Positions 45,795 through 52,132 of a stretch of 52,132 nucleotides of DNA are shown here, piece after piece. The stretch lies in contig CAKZRD010000004.1 in NCBI GenBank assembly GCA_937143345.1, forward strand, positions 1-52,132, read 5' to 3'. How positions within the stretch are numbered: the first letter of the stretch is position 1; each line of letters opens with the position of its first letter. The position numbers and the translations under genes were made by a program. Source of the stretch: an uncultured archaeon (GTDB lineage: Archaea; Nanobdellota; Nanobdellia; Pacearchaeales; GW2011-AR1). Below the pieces are notes generated by a model. It ran no database searches, had not been told where the DNA came from, and was given only the letters and a program-made list of their open reading frames with translations.

Positions 45795-46258
45795 AAGAAC
45801 TTGTTTTAATAGTAGCAGTTTCAGAAAATAATGTTATTGGTTTTAATGGAAAAATTCCCTGGTTTATCCAAGAAGATCTCAAAAGATTTAGAAATTTAAC
45901 TCTTGGAAATAGCGTCGTTATGGGTAGAAAAACTTTTGAATCCATCGGAAAACCATTAGAAAAAAGACAAAATATTGTTTTAACAGAAAGAAATGACTTT
46001 TTTTACGAAGGCATTGAAATAGCACATTCTTTAGATGAAGCTTTAAGATTAGCCAACAGAGAAAAAGTTTTTTTTATAGGTGGGAGAAAAGTTTATGAAA
46101 ATGCATTAAATGTTGTAGACAGAATGGAGATAACTTTAGTAAGAGGAAGTTATGAAGGAGATATTTTTTTTCCGAGAATAAATTACGAAGATTGGTTGGA
46201 AAAAACAAGATTAGATAAAGAAGGTTATTCTTTTTTAACCTATATAAGAAAAAAATAA
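45791..46258 (+). CDS. folA: Dihydrofolate reductase
   Basis: VAVSENNVIGFNGKIPWFIQEDLKRFRNLT, VVMGRKTFESIGKPL, FFIGGRKVYENAL. Confidence 0.95.
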   Translation: MKELVLIVAVSENNVIGFNGKIPWFIQEDLKRFRNLTLGNSVVMGRKTFESIGKPLEKRQNIVLTERNDFFYEGIEIAHSLDEALRLANREKVFFIGGRKVYENALNVVDRMEITLVRGSYEGDIFFPRINYEDWLEKTRLDKEGYSFLTYIRKK

Positions 46259-46454
46259 CTCACAGGTTTATTGTTTTCGGAAGAATTAACGAGAATAGAA
46301 AATGCTTAAAAATAAAAAAAGGTATATTTTATTTAAAAAAATTCTTATTTAAGATTAGAAATTCTTTAAGAGATCTGTAAAGGAAGAAAAAATTTCGTTT
46401 AAAAACCAAAGATTTAAAAAGATAAAATTGTAAAAATAATTATTCTTGATTCTT

Positions 46455-47120
46455 ATGGAAGAGGAATTAAAAAATTCAATATTAAAAACAGGCACTAGTA
46501 TAGTTGGTATAGTTTGTAAAGAAGGAGTTGTTTTAGCTGGAGATAGAAAAGTTACTGCCGGGGGTCATATTATTATGAATAAAAACACAAAAAAAGTTGT
46601 TCAGATAAATAATTATCTTGTTTTGGCAGCTACAGGTTCTGCTTCAGATATTGAGATGCTAAGAAAAATTGTTTCTGCTGAGCTTAAATTAAAAGAATTA
46701 AGAGACAGAAAAAGGCCTTCTGTTAAAGAAGCTGTTAATTTAATTGCTATGATTTCGTATAGAAATATCAGACAACCTTCTATGATTCCTTTTATTGCTG
46801 GAACTCTTGTTGCAGGATATAACGAAAATGGAAGTGTAGAACTTTATACTATCGAACCGGCAGGAAGTGCAATAAAAGTTGAAGATTACGATGCAAATTT
46901 TTCTTCAGGAATGCCTTATATTTTAGGTTTGCTGGAAAGACAATATAAAAAGAATATATCAATAGAAGAGGGAATTAAATTAGCTATAGAATCAATTAAA
47001 GCATCTTCTGAAAGAGACACTGGTTCTGGTTATGGTATCGATGTTTTTGTAATAACAAAAGAAGGAATAAAACAAGTATCAAAACAAAAAGCTTCTTTTG
47101 AATACAGAGAAGAAAACTGA
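46455..47120 (+). CDS. psmB: Proteasome beta subunit
   Basis: Propeptide then TGTSIVGIVCKEGVVLAGDRKVTAGGHIIMNKNTKKVVQI; ATG at 46455. Confidence 0.92.
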   Translation: MEEELKNSILKTGTSIVGIVCKEGVVLAGDRKVTAGGHIIMNKNTKKVVQINNYLVLAATGSASDIEMLRKIVSAELKLKELRDRKRPSVKEAVNLIAMISYRNIRQPSMIPFIAGTLVAGYNENGSVELYTIEPAGSAIKVEDYDANFSSGMPYILGLLERQYKKNISIEEGIKLAIESIKASSERDTGSGYGIDVFVITKEGIKQVSKQKASFEYREEN

Positions 47121-47126
47121 TTTTTA

Positions 47127-49019
47127 ATGGGAGACATTCTTAAAAACATAGAGGAAGAATTGCCAAAAGGAGTAATCGAAAACTCTTTTTTTGAAGGCGC
47201 TAATATAGTTATTTATACAAAAAATAAAAATTTCTTTTTAGAAGGAGAAGCAAATATTCGTGAAGCAGTAAATAAGTTTAAAAAAAGAATAGAATTAAGA
47301 GCATCAGAAGAAATTCTTTTAGAAAAAGAAAAAGCAGAACAAACGATTCGTTCTTTAATTCCTTCAGAAGCAGAGCTAACACAAATAATCTTCGATATTC
47401 AAAGAAGTATCGTTATTATCGAGGCAAAAAAACCTGGAAATGTCATAGGAAAAAATGGGGAATTATTGAAAGAGATAAGGAATAATACATTTTGGTTTCC
47501 AGTAGTTCAAAGAAGCCCAATAATAAATTCAAAAATAACCGAAAGTATTCGTTCTGTTCTTTATTTAAATAATAATCAACGAAAGAAATTTCTTAACGAC
47601 ATAGGTAAAAAAATTTATAAGGAATGGGATCCTTCAAAATTAGACGAATGGGTAAGATTAACTTTTTTGGGAAGTGGAAGACAGGTTGGTAGGAGTTCTC
47701 TTTTATTACAAACGCCACAAACAAGCATTTTAATAGATTGCGGAATAGATGTTTCTGCTCAGAATAGTGATAGATTTCCTATATTTAACGCTCCAGAATT
47801 CGATATAAATAAAATTGACGCGATAGTACTTTCTCATGCGCATTTAGATCATTCAGGTTTAATTCCTTATTTATACCGAATGGGTTACAAGGGGCCTGTG
47901 TATATGACAACCCCAACAAGAGATTTAGCTGCTCTTTTAGCATTAGATTTAATTGGTGTTTCTTATAAACAAGCTTCGACACCCCTCTTTTCTTCTTCAG
48001 ATGTTTCTGAGATGATTAAACATTCTATCTGTTTAAATTTTAATGAAGTTACAGATATAGCTCCTGATGTAAGAATAACATTTTACAATTCAGGACATAC
48101 TCTTGGAAGTGCTATGATTCATTTTAATATAGGAAATGGTTTACATAATTTTGTTTATACAGGAGATTTAAAATTTGGAAAATCACTTCTTTTAGATCCA
48201 GCAGTTTCTCATTTTCCGAGAGTTGAAACCTTACTTATAGAGTCAACTTATGGAGCGAAAAATAATGTTTTTCCATCGAGAAAAGAAACAGAAGAAGATT
48301 TAATTGAATTTATAAAAAAAGTTAGTTCGAGAGGGGGAAAAGTCTTAATTCCGGAACTTGGTTTAGGAAGAGCACAAGAGACGATGCTTGTTTTAGAAAA
48401 TGCAATTAAAGAAGGAAAATTAGAAAAAATTCCTATTTATATAGATGGAATGATATGGGATATAAATGCCATTCACACAGTTTATCCAGAGTTTTTATCT
48501 AGGAATGTAATGAGCTCAATTTTTCAAGATAACAATCCATTTACATCAGAAATCTTCAAACAAGTTGGTTCTGCTCAGGAAAGAAAAAAAGTTATTGAAG
48601 AACCTAATCCGTCTGTTATTTTAGCAACATCCGGAATGCTTGTTGGAGGCGCTTCCGTCGAATATTTCAGAGAAATTGCAGACAATGAAAAAAACGGAGT
48701 ATGCTTTGTTTGTTATCAGGGAGCTGGTTCTTTAGGAAGGCAGGTTCAAGAAGGTTTAAAAGAAACAAATTTTATTGTCGATGGAAAAGAAGAAACAGTT
48801 CCTATAAAATTAGAGGTTAAAACAATAGAAGGTTTTTCTGCACATAGTTCAAGAAGTGAATTAATGGCTTTTATTTCAAGGATAAATCCAAAACCTAAAA
48901 GAATATTAATAAATCATGGTGAACAATCAAGAAGTTTGGATCTTGCTTCCTCTATTTATAAATCTTTTAAAATAGAAACTGTTGTTCCGAGAAATCTAGA
49001 TGCTATAAGGTTAAGATGA
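47127..49019 (+). CDS. KH + metallo-beta-lactamase/beta-CASP ribonuclease aCPSF1 (FttA)
   Basis: KH region, LSHAHLDHSGLIPYL, FTYNSGHTLGSAM-like, SGMLVGGASVEYF, GFSAHSSRSEL. Confidence 0.95.
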   Translation: MGDILKNIEEELPKGVIENSFFEGANIVIYTKNKNFFLEGEANIREAVNKFKKRIELRASEEILLEKEKAEQTIRSLIPSEAELTQIIFDIQRSIVIIEAKKPGNVIGKNGELLKEIRNNTFWFPVVQRSPIINSKITESIRSVLYLNNNQRKKFLNDIGKKIYKEWDPSKLDEWVRLTFLGSGRQVGRSSLLLQTPQTSILIDCGIDVSAQNSDRFPIFNAPEFDINKIDAIVLSHAHLDHSGLIPYLYRMGYKGPVYMTTPTRDLAALLALDLIGVSYKQASTPLFSSSDVSEMIKHSICLNFNEVTDIAPDVRITFYNSGHTLGSAMIHFNIGNGLHNFVYTGDLKFGKSLLLDPAVSHFPRVETLLIESTYGAKNNVFPSRKETEEDLIEFIKKVSSRGGKVLIPELGLGRAQETMLVLENAIKEGKLEKIPIYIDGMIWDINAIHTVYPEFLSRNVMSSIFQDNNPFTSEIFKQVGSAQERKKVIEEPNPSVILATSGMLVGGASVEYFREIADNEKNGVCFVCYQGAGSLGRQVQEGLKETNFIVDGKEETVPIKLEVKTIEGFSAHSSRSELMAFISRINPKPKRILINHGEQSRSLDLASSIYKSFKIETVVPRNLDAIRLR

Positions 49020-49900
49020 AACACAAACTCTCTATAACTCTGATAATGCTTGGGCTTTTTTTAGTGACCCAAATTTTGGGAATTTTTATAATATCTAAAG
49101 GAGAAGCCCCGGAATTTATAAATGGAGAAGGACAAAAAAATATTGCTGGTTTTTTTAGTATTCTTATTTCTTTTATTATAGCAATATCTTTCTTCTTCTT
49201 TTTGATAAAATACAAATGGAAGTTTTTTATAAAAATATGGTTTAGTTTAGTTATTTTTTTAGCTTTAACAATAACAATTTATGCTATTTTAACAATATTC
49301 TTTAATGAAAAGACTTTAATTTTATTTTACTCTCTTTTAATTTCCTTATTTTTAACTTTTTTAAGAGTTCTAAGACCTTCAATAATAATCCATAATTTTA
49401 CAGAAGTTCTTATTTATTCTGGGGTTTCTTTAATTTTTATTCCATTTTTATCTCCTTTTTTTGTTATAATACTTCTCGTTTTAATCTCTTTTTATGATAT
49501 ATGGGCTGTTTGGCATGTTGGTTTTATGCAAAAGATAGCAAAATTTCAAATAGATGAAGTAAAAATTTTTAATGGTTTTTTCGTCCCTTATCTAAATAAA
49601 GATATAATGGAAAAAATAAAAAAAGTAAAAAAAAGTAAAAAATTAAATGCAAAGTTAAAAGTCCCGATAGCTCTTCTCGGTGGAGGGGATGTTGCTTTTA
49701 CTTTAATTCCAGCAGGAGTTTTTTTGAAGAGTTTTGGTTTGATGGCGGCTATCTTTGTCGTTCTTGGAGGATTTTTTGGGCTTTGTTATCTTATGTTTTT
49801 TTCAGAAAAAAAGAAGTTTTATCCAGCAATGCCTTTTATTACTCTTGGAATCTTCATCTCTTTGTTTTTTTACTTTTTTATATTTAAGATTTTTTATTAA
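49016..49900 (+). CDS. Presenilin/SPP-family intramembrane aspartyl protease (A22, PSH-like)
   Basis: LISFYDIWAVWHVGFM (YD), PIALLGGGDVAFTLIPA (GxGD), YPAMP (PAL-like); multi-TM. Confidence 0.88.
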   Translation: MKHKLSITLIMLGLFLVTQILGIFIISKGEAPEFINGEGQKNIAGFFSILISFIIAISFFFFLIKYKWKFFIKIWFSLVIFLALTITIYAILTIFFNEKTLILFYSLLISLFLTFLRVLRPSIIIHNFTEVLIYSGVSLIFIPFLSPFFVIILLVLISFYDIWAVWHVGFMQKIAKFQIDEVKIFNGFFVPYLNKDIMEKIKKVKKSKKLNAKLKVPIALLGGGDVAFTLIPAGVFLKSFGLMAAIFVVLGGFFGLCYLMFFSEKKKFYPAMPFITLGIFISLFFYFFIFKIFY

Positions 49901-49997
49901 CTTTTCAGTTATAACAAAATCGAAAGATTTAAAAATATATTTTATCTTTTCATAATGGTAACAAAATGACAAATAAAAAACAATTAGGAAGACTTTA

Positions 49998-50780
49998 ATG
50001 ACATTTAACAACGAACTTATAAAAAAAGTAAAAGATTATTTTGATTTAAATATTTATGAAACCAGGGTTTGGCTTGCACTTTTGGCAAAGGGAATTTCTT
50101 CAGCTGGAGAAATAACAGAGTTTTCAGAGGTACCTCGTTCAAGAACATATGACGTTTTAGAAAGTTTAGAGAAGAAAGGCTTTGTTCTTCAAAAAATCGG
50201 TAAACCAGTTAAGTATCTTGCAATAAAACCAGAAATAGTTATAGAAAAATTAAAAAATAACATTATAAAGGAAGCTCAAGAAAAAGTTATGACTCTCGAT
50301 AATCTAAAAAACACAAAAGAATATGATGAAATAAAAGAACTTCACGAAAAAGGCCTCGAAACACTGAAAACAGAAAATATAACAAGCGCAATAAAAGGAA
50401 AATCAAATCTTTATAGTCAAATGAGGGACTTATTGGAGAATGCTGAAAATAGTGTTTATTTCGCAACTTCTGCTTTTGAATTAAGTACTAAACTAAAGAT
50501 GTTTCAAGAAATTTTTTCAAAATTGAAAAAAAGAAAAGTAATTATAAAAGTGATTATTCCTGAAAAAGAAGAAGTAAAAAAACTCTCAAAAAAACTAGGT
50601 GTTGAAATAAAATCAAAAAAAATAAGCGGAAAGTTTTTAATTATAGATAGGGAAGAGATTTTATTCATTGTAAAACCACTTAATGAAAAAAATGACGATA
50701 AAGAAAATGCTTTTTGGGTAAATTCAGTTTATTTTGCTAATTCTCTCGCTTATCTTTTTGATTTAGCTTGGAAGGATTAA
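49998..50780 (+). CDS. TrmB-family transcriptional regulator
   Basis: NIYETRVWLALLAKGISSAGEITEFSEVPRSRTYDVLESLEKKGFV; PLD-like C-term; CGAAAGATTTAAAAATA BRE/TATA upstream. Confidence 0.9.
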   Translation: MTFNNELIKKVKDYFDLNIYETRVWLALLAKGISSAGEITEFSEVPRSRTYDVLESLEKKGFVLQKIGKPVKYLAIKPEIVIEKLKNNIIKEAQEKVMTLDNLKNTKEYDEIKELHEKGLETLKTENITSAIKGKSNLYSQMRDLLENAENSVYFATSAFELSTKLKMFQEIFSKLKKRKVIIKVIIPEKEEVKKLSKKLGVEIKSKKISGKFLIIDREEILFIVKPLNEKNDDKENAFWVNSVYFANSLAYLFDLAWKD

Positions 50781-50914
50781 ATATAAGGAAAATAGATCTC
50801 TTCCAACAAAAGAATTTTTAAACCGAAAAAATCATTTAAAAAAATTTAATATAGAATCTTACTTCTAATTTCTGGTTTAGTGATGGAAGAAATTTTTTAA
50901 AAGGTTTGAAAAAA

Positions 50915-51679
50915 TTATAAAATTTTCATCTTAATTAGCCATCTCCATTTTTTAGGTGCGATGTCACCTGCTTTTCTTATATAAATGATTTTTAATCTTT
51001 TATTTCGAACCTCTTTTAAAACTTTTTCTTTAACTCCAAAACCGTGATAATAGATTAGAGTTCCCCTTTTTCCATATTTTAAAATAGAATCGATAAACGT
51101 TTCTTTTAAGTTTGGTCTTGGCATTAAAATAATGTCAAATTTTTCTTTTGTTTTTATTTTTCTTGAATCTCCTTGTAAAATCTCTACATAATTTTGAACT
51201 TTGTTTAATAAAACATTTTTTTTTCCATATACACAAGCTTTCTTGTTTAATTCAGAGGAAATTATTTTTGCTTTAATTCCTTTATTTTTTAAAAATTTCG
51301 CAAGAACGATAGGATAAGGAGAAACTCCTGCGAACATAACTAAAATTTTTGAATTTTGTTTTATTTCTTTTGAAATTTCTTCTGCTGTTAAAAATCTTTC
51401 ATGTGCTAATCTCGGTGAAAAATAAGTTTCTTCTACATTTAGATAAAAAGAGCAATAATTTTCTTTGTGGATTGTCTCTCTTTTATTTTCACCTGCAAGA
51501 AATTTTGTTTTAAATCTTCTTAATCTCCCTTTTATGTCAGTAGTTTTCTCTAAGATTGTTTTTATTTCTTTATGTTTTTTTAAGAAAAAATATGCATAAA
51601 TTTTTTTAAAAAGAAAGGGATAAAAATTATGAAACTTGATTATTGCAATATCTCCAATAAGATCTATCGATTTTCTCAT
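50915..51679 (-). CDS. trm5: tRNA (guanine37-N1)-methyltransferase Trm5
   Basis: ETYFSPRLAHER, VMFAGVSPYPIVLAK, IILMPRPNLKETF. Confidence 0.92.
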   Translation of the reverse strand: MRKSIDLIGDIAIIKFHNFYPFLFKKIYAYFFLKKHKEIKTILEKTTDIKGRLRRFKTKFLAGENKRETIHKENYCSFYLNVEETYFSPRLAHERFLTAEEISKEIKQNSKILVMFAGVSPYPIVLAKFLKNKGIKAKIISSELNKKACVYGKKNVLLNKVQNYVEILQGDSRKIKTKEKFDIILMPRPNLKETFIDSILKYGKRGTLIYYHGFGVKEKVLKEVRNKRLKIIYIRKAGDIAPKKWRWLIKMKIL

Positions 51680-51715
51680 AACTAAAAAATAAAAAATGAT
51701 TTTTTAAATTTGTCT

Positions 51716-52072
51716 TTAATAAATTTTTGTTCCGTTCTCCACTTCTTTCTCTGGAGAAATCAGAACTACTTTATTATGATCTTGACTTGTAGCTGCCAAT
51801 AACATTCCTCTGCTTTCTATTCCTTTCAATTTTCTAGGCATTAAATTTTCAAAGAGCACTATTTTTTTCCCAAAAAGTTCTTCTTTAGAATAATGCTTTT
51901 TTATTCCTGCACAAATTATTCTTTCCCCATAAATTCCCGTATCGAGAGTTAATTTATATAGTTTATCAGCTCCTTCAATATCTTCAACCTTTCTTATTTC
52001 TGCTACAATAAGGTTTATTTTTTCCCAAACAGAAAAATCAACTTTTTCCATCTGCCTTTTTTGCTTGTTCAT
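51716..52072 (-). CDS. Stand-alone tRNA-binding (EMAP/MetRS-beta-type OB-fold) domain
   Basis: INLIVAEIRKVEDIEGADKLYKLTLDTG...RIICAGIKKHYSKEELFGKKIVLFENLMPRKLKGIESRGMLLAA. Confidence 0.9.
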   Translation of the reverse strand: MNKQKRQMEKVDFSVWEKINLIVAEIRKVEDIEGADKLYKLTLDTGIYGERIICAGIKKHYSKEELFGKKIVLFENLMPRKLKGIESRGMLLAATSQDHNKVVLISPEKEVENGTKIY

Positions 52073-52132
52073 AAAATAATAGGCACTGAAAGACAAGACA
52101 GATAATTATTAGTATTGGTACAAGAAAAATAC

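Noticed and set aside
46259-46454. Possible ncRNA in the 196-bp gap before psmB
   Set aside because: Very AT-rich with no stable stem or terminator; most of it is explained by promoter and leader sequence.
1-52132. CRISPR array or cas genes
   Set aside because: No regularly spaced direct repeats seen. The PD-(D/E)XK protein has a Cas4-like Cys-rich end but no cas neighbours.

Overview
This AT-rich window reads as a chromosomal segment of a small-genome archaeon, probably DPANN (Woese-/Pacearchaeota-like). That is inferred from gene content: TBP, Kae1, Spt4/Rpo7, RpoH/RpoB/RpoA, eS24, eS31, eL30, NAC, Sec61beta, aCPSF1, Trm5 and a BHB tRNA intron. It sits beside bacterial-type genes: NrdR, GroES/GroEL, a type I R-M methylase, ThyA/DHFR and an RRM protein. 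Most of it is a dense housekeeping chromosome. The parts that stand out are:
(1) A translationally coupled deoxynucleotide operon, nrdR / stand-alone class II RNR C-terminal (TSCPD) domain / nrdD / separate 40-aa glycyl-radical ORF / nrdG / kinase-dCMP deaminase fusion, preceded by a tandem NrdR-box-like operator with a 32-bp period.
(2) A diphthamide dph2 split so that the three cluster cysteines lie on two polypeptides.
(3) An integrase island of about 5.5 kb next to an intron-containing tRNA-Glu(CUC). It carries an MccF-like S66 peptidase, a short class II aaRS-like protein and a duplicated Lrp regulator.
(4) A surface/membrane protein with a degenerate class III cyclase homology domain.
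(5) A dispersed AMMECR1 / MEMO / radical-SAM trio.
(6) A fused rpoA.
Small genes absent from the ORF track were recovered by hand: Sec61beta, the NrdD glycyl-radical ORF and the HsdS N-terminus. All calls were made by eye from sequence motifs; no database search was run.
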